Below are positions 8,526 through 18,324 of a stretch of DNA of 23,177 nt, piece after piece. Within the stretch, counting starts at the first letter, position 1, and each line of letters opens with the position of its first letter. Source of the stretch: an uncultured Bacteroidales bacterium (GTDB lineage Bacteria > Bacteroidota > Bacteroidia > Bacteroidales > WCHB1-69); assembly GCA_937949745.1 (NCBI GenBank), contig CALECM010000106.1, positions 1-23,177 of the forward strand. The letters run 5' to 3'. The position numbers were made by a program, and so were the translations under genes. The notes below the pieces were generated by a model. That model searched no databases and was not told the origin of the DNA. It saw only the letters and a program-made list of their open reading frames with translations.

Positions 8526-8558
8526 GTCGGCGATATATTACTATGTCGCCGACTTTTT
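8526..8558 (+). terminator. Rho-independent terminator behind the barrel gene
   Basis: GTCGGCGA (8526-8533) pairs perfectly with TCGCCGAC (8546-8553), the stem can extend by three weaker pairs, and TTTTT follows at 8554-8558. Confidence 0.9.
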
Positions 8559-8570
8559 ATATAAATAATC

Positions 8571-8595
8571 CCTGATCATTACATCAGGATTTTTT
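8571..8595 (+). terminator. Second tandem terminator
   Basis: CCTGAT (8571-8576) pairs with ATCAGG (8583-8588) around a six-base loop, followed by A and a run of T. Lying just behind the stronger hairpin, it would catch read-through towards the efflux operon. Confidence 0.65.
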
Positions 8596-8728
8596 ATTAT
8601 TACGAGGTCCCAAAATAGTATAAAATTTACATTGAATAAAGTCACCCGTTACTTGAATATCTCCCTAAATACATTGAAAAAGTAACCAATTACATAATGC
8701 TTCACCCTTCCGGTATTTTTAAAATCGC

Positions 8729-8736
8729 TATTTTTG
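8729..8736 (+). promoter_or_regulatory. Candidate -7 box for the efflux operon
   Basis: TATTTTTG matches TAnnTTTG and would start a leader of about 55 bases before the ATG at 8797. The -33 region lacks TTTG, so the site may depend on an activator or may not be used. Confidence 0.4.
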
Positions 8737-8796
8737 CCGCCTTAATTTGATTGAGCTATTTTGAACGTAATATTAGTGATTAAAGAAAGATACACC

Positions 8797-10164
8797 ATGA
8801 AAGTACCCAGGAAGATTAACAGAAGAATTATCACAGTGAAGAAGTTTTCCGCAATCATGATGATGGCAATTTTGTCCATTCCATTATCCGGTTTTGCCCA
8901 GGAGAACCAGGACAGTATCAGAATCGGCCTAGACAGAGCCATTGAGATTGCCTTAAGCGAAAATCCTACGATGAGGATTTCCGGCAGGGATATCGAAGTT
9001 AAAAAGAATTATAAGCGGGAACAGATCGTTGCACTTTTTCCCGACATTTCGGCTTCAGGCAGTTATAACCATACCATACAAAAGCAGAAAATGGCTATAG
9101 ACATGATGGGAACACCAATGGAAATGGAAGTAGGTACCGCCAACAGCTGGAATGCGGGATTCTCCGCTTCTCTGCCCGTCGTTGTACCTGCCTTGTGGTA
9201 TAATGTAAAATTATCGCAGCTTGATGTGGAACTGGCGCTGGAGAATGCCCGTTCTTCAAGGATATCATTAATTAACGAAGTAAAAAAGGCTTACTATAAT
9301 TATCTTCTGGCACAAAATTCATATGAAGTATTATTGCTTAATTACAATAATGTGCAGATGAATTTCGATAATATTAACCAGAAATATGAACAGGGACTCG
9401 CTTCGGAATTTGATAAATTAAGAGCTGAAGTACAGGTAAAAAACCAGATCCCGAATATTAAATCCGCTGAAAATGCACTCGAACTTTCCATTATGATGCT
9501 TAAAGTTTTAATTGGTGTAGATATCCGTGAACCTTTTGTGTTTGAAGGAAGGCTGGAGGATTTTGAAGCCGAAATGTTGTCGAAACCTATACCGTCCATA
9601 GACAATCTTTCCCTGGTAAACAATCCGGACCTGGCCCAGTTGGAAATTTCCCTGAAACAATTGAATACGGCGCAGAAACTTACTATTTCTTCCGCAGCTC
9701 CCAACTTAGCCTTGTCGGGCGGGTGGCAGATCGGAAGCATGAGTGACAATTTAAAGTTTAAGGAATATAATTGGTTTCCTTATTCTTATGTTGCGGTAGG
9801 ATTGACCATCCCGATCGTTTCGTGGGCTGGAACAGCTTATAAAATTAAATCCAACAAACTTAATATCCAGAGCCTTGAAGACCAGAAACAATATCTGGAA
9901 GAAACCATGAAATTAAATGTCCGGAATTCGATCAATCAAATCACCACAGCGATAGAAGAATTAACGTCCAATAAAGAAACGGTTATCCAGGCTGAAAAAG
10001 CTTACAGCATAGCCCAGAAACAATATGAGATCGGAATGTCCACATGGCTGGATCTCAGTTCTGCGGAATTGGCACTCACTTCCTCCAGACTGGCGTATAA
10101 CCAGTCCATATACAATTATTTAGCTGCCTATGCAGATTTAGAAAAGATTTTAGGAAACAATTAA
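8797..10164 (+). CDS. TolC-family outer-membrane efflux protein
   Basis: The 455-residue protein starts at the ATG at 8797. It begins with a basic segment and a hydrophobic stretch ending in SGFAQ, a signal peptide with a long n-region. The mature part shows the two repeated TolC/OEP halves: IGLDRAIEIALSENPTMRISGRDIEVKKN, then long coiled helices with NEVKKAYYNYLLAQNSYEVL, a second half from about 270 (NNPDLAQLEISLKQLN), and a terminal LTSSRLAYNQSIYNYLAAYADLEKILG. It forms the trimeric exit duct of a tripartite pump. It is the first of four genes, with the fusion protein 31 bases downstream. Confidence 0.92.
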   Translation: MKVPRKINRRIITVKKFSAIMMMAILSIPLSGFAQENQDSIRIGLDRAIEIALSENPTMRISGRDIEVKKNYKREQIVALFPDISASGSYNHTIQKQKMAIDMMGTPMEMEVGTANSWNAGFSASLPVVVPALWYNVKLSQLDVELALENARSSRISLINEVKKAYYNYLLAQNSYEVLLLNYNNVQMNFDNINQKYEQGLASEFDKLRAEVQVKNQIPNIKSAENALELSIMMLKVLIGVDIREPFVFEGRLEDFEAEMLSKPIPSIDNLSLVNNPDLAQLEISLKQLNTAQKLTISSAAPNLALSGGWQIGSMSDNLKFKEYNWFPYSYVAVGLTIPIVSWAGTAYKIKSNKLNIQSLEDQKQYLEETMKLNVRNSINQITTAIEELTSNKETVIQAEKAYSIAQKQYEIGMSTWLDLSSAELALTSSRLAYNQSIYNYLAAYADLEKILGNN

Positions 10165-10195
10165 AATAGTAATATACAAAACAACAAATTGAGAG

Positions 10196-11215
10196 ATGAA
10201 AAGAAGAATCAGTAATTCGTTATTTGCTGTATTTATAGCATTGTTAATGTTATCATCCTGTTCTGCGAAGAAAAAACCGGCCGACGAAGCTCCTAGGGAA
10301 AAAGTAAAAATAAGAGTTGAGCAGGTAACAACGCAGGAAGTGGAACAATTATATGAATACACTGCGATCGTAGAGGCTAATATTACCAATAATATTGCGC
10401 CTACCGCTCCCGGCAGGATCGATAAAATTTACGTAGAAGTCGGTGACAGGGTAAAAGCCGGTCAGCTTCTGGTCCAAATGGATGAAGCGAATCTTAAACA
10501 GATTAAAGCTCAGCTGGATAATCTTGAACTCACCTTTAATCGGATGGATGAGCTTTATAAAGTGGGCGGAGTCTCCAAATCTGATTGGGACGTACAGAAA
10601 ACCAATCTGGATGTATTACGCACTCAATATGACAATTTACTGATCAATACCCAGTTAAAAAGCCCCATTAACGGTATTGTTACATTCAGGAATTATGATA
10701 GCGGTGATCTTTATACAGGAAATCCGATTGTGCAGGTACAACAAATCACTCCTGTCAAAATGAAAATCAATGTATCGGAAATGCAATATTCCAATATTAA
10801 GGAAGGCATGTCCGTAAATGTGAAACTGGATGTTTTCGGGGAAGAAGAATTCAAAGGAAAAGTAAGCCTGGTATATCCTACCATTGACCGAGCGACCCAT
10901 ACGTTCCCGGTTGAAATTACCATCCCCAATACTAACGGGAAAGTACGGCCCGGTATGTACGCCCGCGTTATCGTAGATATGGGAAGCCAGCATAACGTGG
11001 TTGTTCCAGATATCGCCATCGTAAAACAACAAGGTTCGGGCGACCGTTTCGTATACGTTTATAAAGACGGTAAAGTATCATACAATAAAGTAGAATTGGG
11101 AAGACGTCTGGGAGAAAGCTATGAGTTGCTTTCCGGAGTTAGCGATGGGGATTACGTAGCCATCACTTCATTAAGCCGGTTAAATAATGGAATGGAAGTT
11201 GAACTAGTTAAATAA
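10196..11215 (+). CDS. RND membrane fusion (periplasmic adaptor) lipoprotein
   Basis: The 339-residue HlyD/AcrA-type adaptor has a lipoprotein signal with lipobox LSSC (Cys22), so it is anchored by lipid. The biotinyl-lipoyl halves are at about 67-97 (PGRIDKIYVEVGDRVKAGQLLVQMDE) and 154-182 (LKSPINGIVTFRNYDSGDLY), separated by a short helical hairpin. Beta-barrel and membrane-proximal strands follow (VKMKINVSEMQYSNIKEGM, VRPGMYARVIVDMG). It couples the inner-membrane pump to the TolC-like duct. It is nine bases from the pump gene. Confidence 0.93.
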   Translation: MKRRISNSLFAVFIALLMLSSCSAKKKPADEAPREKVKIRVEQVTTQEVEQLYEYTAIVEANITNNIAPTAPGRIDKIYVEVGDRVKAGQLLVQMDEANLKQIKAQLDNLELTFNRMDELYKVGGVSKSDWDVQKTNLDVLRTQYDNLLINTQLKSPINGIVTFRNYDSGDLYTGNPIVQVQQITPVKMKINVSEMQYSNIKEGMSVNVKLDVFGEEEFKGKVSLVYPTIDRATHTFPVEITIPNTNGKVRPGMYARVIVDMGSQHNVVVPDIAIVKQQGSGDRFVYVYKDGKVSYNKVELGRRLGESYELLSGVSDGDYVAITSLSRLNNGMEVELVK

Positions 11216-11223
11216 GTTAAAGA

Positions 11224-14200
11224 ATGAGTATTTATCAAACATCCGTCAAAAAGCCTATTATGACGGCACTGGTTTATGTTGCCGTCTTAGTACTGGGTTT
11301 GTTTTCACTACCGTCCCTTCCCGTTGACCTTTTCCCGGATATGGGAGAAAATTCCATCATGGTTTTTACGGTCTATTCCGGAGCCAGCGCCGCAGATGTA
11401 GAGAACAATATTACCAAGCCGCTTGAAAATACACTCAACAGTGTAAGTAACCTGAAGCATATCACTTCCGATTCCAAAGAGAATTTTTCTATTATTTATC
11501 TTGAATTTGAATATGGGATCGATATCAATGAGGCGACAAATGATGTCCGGGATAAACTGGACATGGTAAAATCCATGTTACCGGATGAAGCCAATTCACC
11601 GTTCATCTTTAAATTCAGTATGGATGACATTCCGATCATGATGTTATCCGTACAGGCTAACGAAAGTACAAAAGCCCTCTATAAAATATTGGACGACCGC
11701 CTTGCTTCTCCTTTAAGCCGGATCGGGGGAGTCGGAACTGTTTCCATTTCAGGAGCTCCACAACGTGAAATCCAGGTTTATTGTGACCCGCAGCAGCTTG
11801 AAGCATACAACCTCACTATTGAAGGAATCGCTTCCGTAATCGGTAATGAGAACCGTAATATGCCTTTGGGTACCATTGATATCGGATCCGAAACTTACTC
11901 CATGCGTGTACAGGGAGAATTTAAAGATGCTTCCGAAATGCTGGATATAGTGGTGGGAAGTTATCAAAACCGTAATATTTACCTGCGTGACGTGGCACGT
12001 GTAGATGATGATATCCAGGAACGTTTACAGGAAGTATACAACAACGGCGTTCAGGGAGCCATGATCATCATTCAAAAGCAATCCGGAGCCAATTCCGTAC
12101 AAATTGCTTCCAAAGTTAAAGAAGCTTTACCGGAAATACAGGAGAACCTGCCCTCGGATGTAAAATTAGGGATCATCAACGATACTTCGGACAGTATCTT
12201 GAATACCATCGGTACGCTCCAGGAAACGATCCTGGTTACCTTGGTCCTGGTTATTTTGGTTGTGCTATTTTTTCTGGGAAGATGGCGCGCTACCTTTATT
12301 GTGGCGATCGTAATCCCTATTTCACTGGTCGCTTCATTTATATATCTTAAATTAACAGGAAATTCATTAAATATAATCTCCCTGTCTTCGCTTAGTATCG
12401 CGATCGGCCTGGTTGTGGACGACGCCATTGTGGTATTGGAAAATATCACGACCCATATCGAAAGGGGAAGCAAGCCTATGTCGGCGGCCGTCTATGCGAC
12501 CAGTGAGGTTTCTGTTTCCATTATCGCCTCCACTTTAGTAATTTTTGCGGTTTTCATACCCTTAACAATGGTTACCGGGATGGCAGGTATACTCTTCGGT
12601 CAGTTAGGATGGATCGTTTCAATTGTGATCTTCGTCTCCCTGGCAGCTTCCATGACCTTAACTCCCATGCTCTCTTCCCGAATGTTGAAGCAAGACCCTA
12701 AACGTGGTAAAGTATTCGGAAAAATATACGCTCCTATAGAAAGATTCCTTGAATGGTTAAGCCGTGGATATGCTAAATTATTGGGCTGGGCTTTACGGCA
12801 CAGGATAGGTGTTATCACCGGAGCTATTTTGATATTTGTGGGCAGTTTATTCCTGACCAAGATCATTCCAACCGACTTCTTCCCGACCCAGGATAATGCA
12901 AGGCTATCGATCAATATTAAGTTCCCTATCGGTACACGTATGGAAACCACAAGGGCTTTCGGCCTGGAACTTACAGATGTATTAAAGGAAAAATATCAGG
13001 ACGAATTAATTACCTGTAACTTCTCCGTGGGACAACCTGATGAAGACAATACGTTCGGTATGCTTTCGGATAACGGAACACACGTACTTTCCTATAATTT
13101 AAGGTTTGTAAACAAATCAGACCGTAACCGGAGCATCAGTGAGATTGCCGACGAAATACGTATGGATCTGGCTCAAATCCCAGAAATAAGGACTTTCAAC
13201 GTTTCCGCCGGTGGAGGTATGGGAGGCCAGACCAGTGTGGATATCGAGCTTTACGGTTATGATTTCGACATCGCGGATAAATTGGCAGCGGAAGTTGCGG
13301 AGAAAATGTTGACTGTGGAGGGATGCTCCCAAACCAATGTGAGCCGTAACGAATATACTCCTGAAATCCAGATTGATTTCGATCGGGAAAAACTGGCGGA
13401 ACACGGACTTAACCTGACTACCGCCTCCATGTTCGTACGTAACCGTTTTAACGGGGCTATCGCTTCCTATTACCGCGAAGACGGTGAAGAGTACAATATT
13501 AAAGTACGCTACGCGCCCGAATTCAGGGAAAGTATTGAAGCCATAGAAAATATCCTGGTATATAATTCACAGGGTGTCGGAATCAGGATACGAGACCTGG
13601 GTACCGTAGTAGAACGGATGACACCTCCAAATATAGAAAGGAAAGACAGGGAGCGTATCGTAACCGTATCCTGTATCGTGGCGGCTGATGCGGCATTAAG
13701 TGACGTAGTTACAGGAGCCAACCGTGTAATGAGAGATATTGAAGTACCGACCGAAATGACTTATCACATCGGAGGATCTTACGAAGATCAACAGGAGACT
13801 TTTACTGACCTGATTATGATGATGGCCCTGATCATACTTTTAGTGTATATCGTAATGGCATCCCAGTTCGAATCTTTCACTTATCCGTTCGTCATCATGT
13901 TCGCCGTAATGTTCGGATTTACGGGTGTATTTATCGGGCTTGCCGTAACACAGACTTCCCTCGGCGTAATGGCCATGGTCGGGATGTTGATGCTCATCGG
14001 TATTGTCGTCAAGAACGGTATCGTACTCATCGACTACATTACTTTGTGCCGGGAAAGAGGTATGAGTGTCAGGGATTCCGTGACGACAGGCGGAAAATCC
14101 CGTCTCCGTCCTATCCTTATGACCACCTGTACGACAGTACTCGGGATGATACCGCTGGCAATCGGTCGGGGCGAAGGTGCCGAAATGTGGAATTCTTTAG

Positions 14201-14343
14201 GTATTACAGTTGCATGGGGTTTAACCATCTCAACCATAGTAACTTTGATCCTGGTACCTGTAATTTACAGTTTATTCGCAGATTTCGGAATCAGAAGAAA
14301 AAATAAAAAAGCAGCCAAATTAGCTGTAAAAACAATTGAATAA
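11224..14343 (+). CDS. RND efflux pump, HAE1-type permease
   Basis: The 1039-residue length and layout are those of AcrB-type pumps: one N-terminal helix, two large periplasmic loops and two six-helix bundles. The N-terminus has the family sequence VKKPIMTALVYVAV and SLPVDLFPDM. The proton-relay residues are present: the pair Asp399/Asp400 in GLVVDDAIVVLENI and Lys930 in GIVVKNGIVLIDY. The typical RLRPILMTTCTTVLGMIPLA lies near the end. It is a proton-driven trimeric exporter. Substrates (drugs, bile salts, lipids) cannot be read from the sequence. The gene order TolC, adaptor, pump, PG0541-like is the one I know from Porphyromonas. Confidence 0.95.
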   Translation: MSIYQTSVKKPIMTALVYVAVLVLGLFSLPSLPVDLFPDMGENSIMVFTVYSGASAADVENNITKPLENTLNSVSNLKHITSDSKENFSIIYLEFEYGIDINEATNDVRDKLDMVKSMLPDEANSPFIFKFSMDDIPIMMLSVQANESTKALYKILDDRLASPLSRIGGVGTVSISGAPQREIQVYCDPQQLEAYNLTIEGIASVIGNENRNMPLGTIDIGSETYSMRVQGEFKDASEMLDIVVGSYQNRNIYLRDVARVDDDIQERLQEVYNNGVQGAMIIIQKQSGANSVQIASKVKEALPEIQENLPSDVKLGIINDTSDSILNTIGTLQETILVTLVLVILVVLFFLGRWRATFIVAIVIPISLVASFIYLKLTGNSLNIISLSSLSIAIGLVVDDAIVVLENITTHIERGSKPMSAAVYATSEVSVSIIASTLVIFAVFIPLTMVTGMAGILFGQLGWIVSIVIFVSLAASMTLTPMLSSRMLKQDPKRGKVFGKIYAPIERFLEWLSRGYAKLLGWALRHRIGVITGAILIFVGSLFLTKIIPTDFFPTQDNARLSINIKFPIGTRMETTRAFGLELTDVLKEKYQDELITCNFSVGQPDEDNTFGMLSDNGTHVLSYNLRFVNKSDRNRSISEIADEIRMDLAQIPEIRTFNVSAGGGMGGQTSVDIELYGYDFDIADKLAAEVAEKMLTVEGCSQTNVSRNEYTPEIQIDFDREKLAEHGLNLTTASMFVRNRFNGAIASYYREDGEEYNIKVRYAPEFRESIEAIENILVYNSQGVGIRIRDLGTVVERMTPPNIERKDRERIVTVSCIVAADAALSDVVTGANRVMRDIEVPTEMTYHIGGSYEDQQETFTDLIMMMALIILLVYIVMASQFESFTYPFVIMFAVMFGFTGVFIGLAVTQTSLGVMAMVGMLMLIGIVVKNGIVLIDYITLCRERGMSVRDSVTTGGKSRLRPILMTTCTTVLGMIPLAIGRGEGAEMWNSLGITVAWGLTISTIVTLILVPVIYSLFADFGIRRKNKKAAKLAVKTIE

Positions 14344-14450
14344 TTGAGAAAGGAAGGGGTGAAAAGTTAAGTCACTCATCTCAAAACCATTAACTCATAA
14401 GATATAGTTAACTGAGTAACCCTGAACCTTTCAACTTAAAATAATCATTA

Positions 14451-14753
14451 ATGAAAGCAGTTTTTGTATCATATTATCAGGCATTCCACCAGGAGGTTCT
14501 GGATATATTGGATAAATTGGAAATACGTGGCTTCACCTTCTGGGATGAAGTACAGGGACGCGGTACTTATACAGGTGAACCGCATTACGGGAACCATACC
14601 TGGCCCACCCTTAATTCCGCAATGCTCCTCTTTATTGACGATAACAAAGCAAAACCACTCATGGACGAACTCTATAAACTAAACCTCACCGCAGAACAAC
14701 AAGGATTAAGAGCTTTTGTGATGCCTGTCGAGGACATGATTTTTCCTCAATAG
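14451..14753 (+). CDS. PG0541-family transporter-associated protein
   Basis: The 100-residue protein lies 108 bases behind the RND pump. It has no signal or membrane segment. Its sequence (AVFVSYYQAFHQEVLDILDKLEIRGFTFWDEVQGRG, then TWPTLNSAMLLFIDD, then EQQGLRAFVMPVEDM) resembles the small PG0541-type proteins that follow RND pumps in Bacteroidales. The beta-alpha-beta pattern and the mid-protein GRGTYTGEP loop suggest a PII-like ferredoxin fold. A sensing or regulatory role for the pump is inferred from that fold and the linkage. Confidence 0.8.
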   Translation: MKAVFVSYYQAFHQEVLDILDKLEIRGFTFWDEVQGRGTYTGEPHYGNHTWPTLNSAMLLFIDDNKAKPLMDELYKLNLTAEQQGLRAFVMPVEDMIFPQ

Positions 14754-14811
14754 TTTACCGGATAATCAGTAAATCTGTTCCCTTATTTTTTTACCACAAA
14801 CATTTCCGATC

Positions 14812-14819
14812 CATATTTG
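14812..14819 (+). promoter_or_regulatory. Candidate -7 box before the aspT-type gene
   Basis: CATATTTG differs from TAnnTTTG only in its first base and would place the transcript start about 20 bases before the ATG at 14846. No -33 TTTG is seen. Confidence 0.3.
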
Positions 14820-14845
14820 TTAAATTTATCTAAATTTATACATTT

Positions 14846-16546
14846 ATGGATTGGATTGTTAAAACGATGCAGGGTGCGCCCGAACTCGCGATTTTCCTCA
14901 CACTAGCGCTGGGTTTTGCAATCGGTAAAATTAAAATTAAAGGATTCGGCCTGGGATCGGTTACCGGAGTATTGCTTATGGGTGTCCTGATCGGACAATT
15001 GAATATAGAGATATCGCCCACCGTCAAATCTGCTTTTTTCCTTATTTTTCTTTTCGCGATCGGCTATAGTGTGGGCCCGCAATTTATACAGGGTTTAAAA
15101 AAGGAAGGACTTCCACAGATCGGTTTCGCAGCCATTATTTGTGTATTATGCCTGGTTACCGCCTGGGTAGCCTCCCTGATCGCGGGTTTTAATATCGGCA
15201 ATGCCGCGGGATTACTGGCAGGTGCCAATACCATATCAGCGGTGATCGGGGTCGCTACCGATACCATCAATCAATTGTCCATAGATAATGCCCAGAAACA
15301 GGAGATGATCAACCAGATCCCGGTTGCCTATGCCGTGACTTATATTTTCGGTACGGCCGGAACAGCATGGTTCTTAGCTTCGCTAGGGCCTAAAATTCTG
15401 AGCAAGGATATCGTAAAAGACACAAAGGATTATGAAAAATCGCTGGGCGGAATGGTGGAAGATGAGGATTCGGGAATGGAGGACGCATATAGTGGCGCCA
15501 CTTTCCGGGTGATTGAGGCCGTCAGCGATTGTTTCGATCAGGATATCACCGTTCAGGAAGTAGAAAATATGTTATTGAAAAAAGGATGGCCGGTCTACAT
15601 TGAACGTATCCGTACCACCGACAAACGTATCATTCAAAATCCTACTCCCGATACAAGAATATATAAAAATGACCGCCTGGTGTTAAACGGCCCGTTAGAC
15701 ACGATTATCAATGATGAAGATTTTATCGGAAAAGAAGTAGTGGATGATGAATTACTGGATTTCAGAGTGGAAGTTACCAAAGTAAATGTACGAAACAAAG
15801 AAGTGATCGGCAAAACCCTTGGCGAAATGAAAAACCGTAAAGAACGCCACGGAGTGGTGATCAGGAAATTATACCGGGGTAATACATCCATCCCACTACT
15901 CTACAACGTAAAAATACAAAGAGCCGATGTAATGGAAGTGGAAGGCCGGAAAAGTGATGTGGAGACCTTTGTGAAATATATGGGTTTCGCGGAAAGGCCG
16001 ACCAATGTTTCGGATCTCCTTTATGTGGGACTGGGTATTTTTTTAGGAGGAATCCTGGGCTCACTGACCGTACATTTCGGCAATGTGCCATTCAGCTTAA
16101 GCGCGAGCGGCGGTGTATTGATCATGGGTATCTTATTCGGCTGGTTAAGATCGAAACGGCCCACATTCGGAGCTATTCCCGAACCGGCGATCTGGCTCAT
16201 GAATAATCTGGGACTGAATGTCTTTATCGCCGTAGTGGGGATCAGCGCTGGACCGGATTTTATAGCCGGACTTAAAGCTTCCGGACTTAGTCTTTTCATT
16301 GCCGGTATTTTCGTGAGCATTATCCCGATGCTGGCAGGATTATTTTTGGGTAAATATGTATTTAAATTCCGTCCTGCCATTACCCTTGGCGCGTGTGCGG
16401 GATCAAGAACCACTACGGCCGCATTGGGAGCTATCGAGGACGCCGTACAAAGCCGCGTTCCCGCTTTATCCTATACCACTACTTACGCCGTAGGAAATAC
16501 ACTCCTTATCATCTGGGGAGTCGTGATTGTTTTATTAATGAGTTAA
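14846..16546 (+). CDS. aspT: Aspartate:alanine antiporter
   Basis: The 566-residue protein has the AspT layout: an N-terminal membrane half (about 10-180) with the AspT/YidE/YbjL duplication motif (GYSVGPQFIQGLKKEG, GANTISAVIGVATD), a central cytoplasmic region with two TrkA-C/RCK-C-like domains (about 215-290 and 300-375), and a C-terminal membrane half (about 390-565) repeating the motif (GISAGPDFIAGLKASG, GACAGSRTTTAALGA). It exchanges external aspartate for internal alanine. With decarboxylation in the cell this is electrogenic and yields proton motive force. Assignment to AspT rather than another YidE-type exchanger rests on the adjacent decarboxylase gene 15 bases downstream. Confidence 0.92.
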   Translation: MDWIVKTMQGAPELAIFLTLALGFAIGKIKIKGFGLGSVTGVLLMGVLIGQLNIEISPTVKSAFFLIFLFAIGYSVGPQFIQGLKKEGLPQIGFAAIICVLCLVTAWVASLIAGFNIGNAAGLLAGANTISAVIGVATDTINQLSIDNAQKQEMINQIPVAYAVTYIFGTAGTAWFLASLGPKILSKDIVKDTKDYEKSLGGMVEDEDSGMEDAYSGATFRVIEAVSDCFDQDITVQEVENMLLKKGWPVYIERIRTTDKRIIQNPTPDTRIYKNDRLVLNGPLDTIINDEDFIGKEVVDDELLDFRVEVTKVNVRNKEVIGKTLGEMKNRKERHGVVIRKLYRGNTSIPLLYNVKIQRADVMEVEGRKSDVETFVKYMGFAERPTNVSDLLYVGLGIFLGGILGSLTVHFGNVPFSLSASGGVLIMGILFGWLRSKRPTFGAIPEPAIWLMNNLGLNVFIAVVGISAGPDFIAGLKASGLSLFIAGIFVSIIPMLAGLFLGKYVFKFRPAITLGACAGSRTTTAALGAIEDAVQSRVPALSYTTTYAVGNTLLIIWGVVIVLLMS

Positions 16547-16561
16547 CGAAAAAGAAATATA

Positions 16562-18196
16562 ATGGATATCAGCAAATTAAAAACATCCCGTCACCGTGAG
16601 CATCAACTCGAACAGTTAAGTCCTTTCGAACTGAAAGATAACCTTATTCAACTCGCGTCCGAACGCCATGATAAGGCGGCTCCTGTGATGCTGAACGCCG
16701 GAAGAGGAAATCCCAATTGGGTGGCTACTATTCCCAGAGCGGCATTTTTCGCTTTGGGACAATTCGGTTTGACCGAATGTAAAGCGATGACGCGCCACCA
16801 CGAAGGGATAGCCTTCATTCCCCAAAAAAAAGGTATCGCAAAACGTTTTGAAAAATTCCTTGATGAAAACAGTAGCATGGAGGGTGTTAATTTACTTGAT
16901 GCTGTTTATCATTACGGGATCCGTGAACATGGCTTTACTCCGGATGACTGGGTCCATGAACTGGCCGAAGGAATAATCGGGGATCAATATCCGTTTCCGG
17001 TCAGGATGTTAAAACATACGGAAATAATTGTGCATGATTATCTCATACAGGAAATGTGCGGCAATAATCCGGTAAAAAACGGAAAATATGATCTTTTCGC
17101 CGTAGAGGGAGGCACCGCAGCCATGTGTTATATTTTCGATTCGCTTATGCGTAATTCCCTGCTGAAAAAAGGTGACAGGATAGCTCTCGGCGTTCCGGAA
17201 TTTACCCCTTATCTCGAAATCCCGGAACTGGATCGTTATCAATTCAAGGTTACTTATGTTCATGCGTCAGCCAAAGATGAGAACGGGCAGTATAATTTCC
17301 AGTATCCGGATGAGGAGCTGGACAAATTAGGTGACCGCTCCATTAAGGCGTTCTTTATCGTCAATCCGGGGAACCCTACCTCCGTGGCGATATGTGATAA
17401 ATGCAGAAAATATCTGGTAAAAGTTGTCAAGAATCTGAATCCGAATCTTATGATCCTGACCGATGATGTATACGGTACATTTGTGGATGGTTTCAATTCG
17501 CTCATGAATGAATTGCCGAGAAATACATTATGTGTTTACTCATTTTCCAAATATTTCGGGGCTACAGGTTGGAGACTGGGTGTGATCGCTTTGTATCAGG
17601 ATAATATCTATGATGACATGCTGATGGCTATTCCGGAAAAAGAGAAAAAAACACTGGCCAGGATGTACGAGAGCCTGACGCTCTATCCCCGAAAACTTAA
17701 ATTTATAGACCGGCTGGTAGCCGACAGCCGGCAGGTGGCACTTAATCATACGGCGGGACTTTCAACTCCGCAACAGGTACAAATGATGTTATTTGCCGCA
17801 TTTGCTTTGACCGACGGGAAAAACGTCTATAAAAAAGCCTGTAATAAACTTCTCCGAAAAAGATATGACTTATTCTGGGAGGGCATGAAAATTCCTGTAA
17901 TTCCCGACCCGTACCGGGCTTGCTATTATTGTGAATTTGATATACAGGACTGGGCATTACGCAATTACGGGAAAGATTTTATGGATTTCTTAACCAAAAA
18001 TTTCGAACCGGTAGACATCGTATTCCGTCTGGCTGAAAAATGTTCTATCGTTTTGCTAAACGGGGGAGGATTTGCCGGACCGGAATGGTCGGTGAGAGTA
18101 TCCCTAGCGAATCTTGAGGATAAAGATTATACGATTATCGGCGAAAGCCTTTCGGAAACTCTTAAAGAATATGTTGAAGCATGGAAAAATAAATAA
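16562..18196 (+). CDS. aspD: Aspartate 4-decarboxylase (with aspartate aminotransferase activity)
   Basis: The 544-residue protein is a fold-type I PLP enzyme larger than usual aminotransferases, as AspD proteins are. Visible motifs are the substrate-side LNAGRGNPNW (44-53), VEGGTAAM (181-188, PLP phosphate region), NPGNPTS (268-274), LTDDVYGTF (299-307, Asp/Tyr contacting PLP) and SFSKYFGATGWRLG with Lys330 as the Schiff-base lysine. It converts L-aspartate to L-alanine and CO2, consuming a cytoplasmic proton. With the antiporter encoded just upstream it forms an aspartate-driven energy and pH-homeostasis cycle. The start at 16562 gives the expected N-terminus. Confidence 0.94.
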   Translation: MDISKLKTSRHREHQLEQLSPFELKDNLIQLASERHDKAAPVMLNAGRGNPNWVATIPRAAFFALGQFGLTECKAMTRHHEGIAFIPQKKGIAKRFEKFLDENSSMEGVNLLDAVYHYGIREHGFTPDDWVHELAEGIIGDQYPFPVRMLKHTEIIVHDYLIQEMCGNNPVKNGKYDLFAVEGGTAAMCYIFDSLMRNSLLKKGDRIALGVPEFTPYLEIPELDRYQFKVTYVHASAKDENGQYNFQYPDEELDKLGDRSIKAFFIVNPGNPTSVAICDKCRKYLVKVVKNLNPNLMILTDDVYGTFVDGFNSLMNELPRNTLCVYSFSKYFGATGWRLGVIALYQDNIYDDMLMAIPEKEKKTLARMYESLTLYPRKLKFIDRLVADSRQVALNHTAGLSTPQQVQMMLFAAFALTDGKNVYKKACNKLLRKRYDLFWEGMKIPVIPDPYRACYYCEFDIQDWALRNYGKDFMDFLTKNFEPVDIVFRLAEKCSIVLLNGGGFAGPEWSVRVSLANLEDKDYTIIGESLSETLKEYVEAWKNK

Positions 18197-18324
18197 ACTG
18201 TAAAAGAATGAGTTTATGTTTTTTTAGAAACGGATTTAAACAAAATAAAAACCTTTTTGTTAATAGGCTTAGATTCTAAAGGATAAAATTCATTTATTTA
18301 TAAACGCTAAAATCAATCAATAAA

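Noticed and set aside
8761..8796. TTG start for the TolC-like gene
   Set aside because: The ATG at 8797 gives a basic n-region and hydrophobic core. The extra 12 residues add nothing recognisable.
14344..14450. Terminator between the RND pump and the PG0541-like gene
   Set aside because: Only scattered short repeats around GTTAA and ACTCA are seen, with no stable stem followed by T residues.
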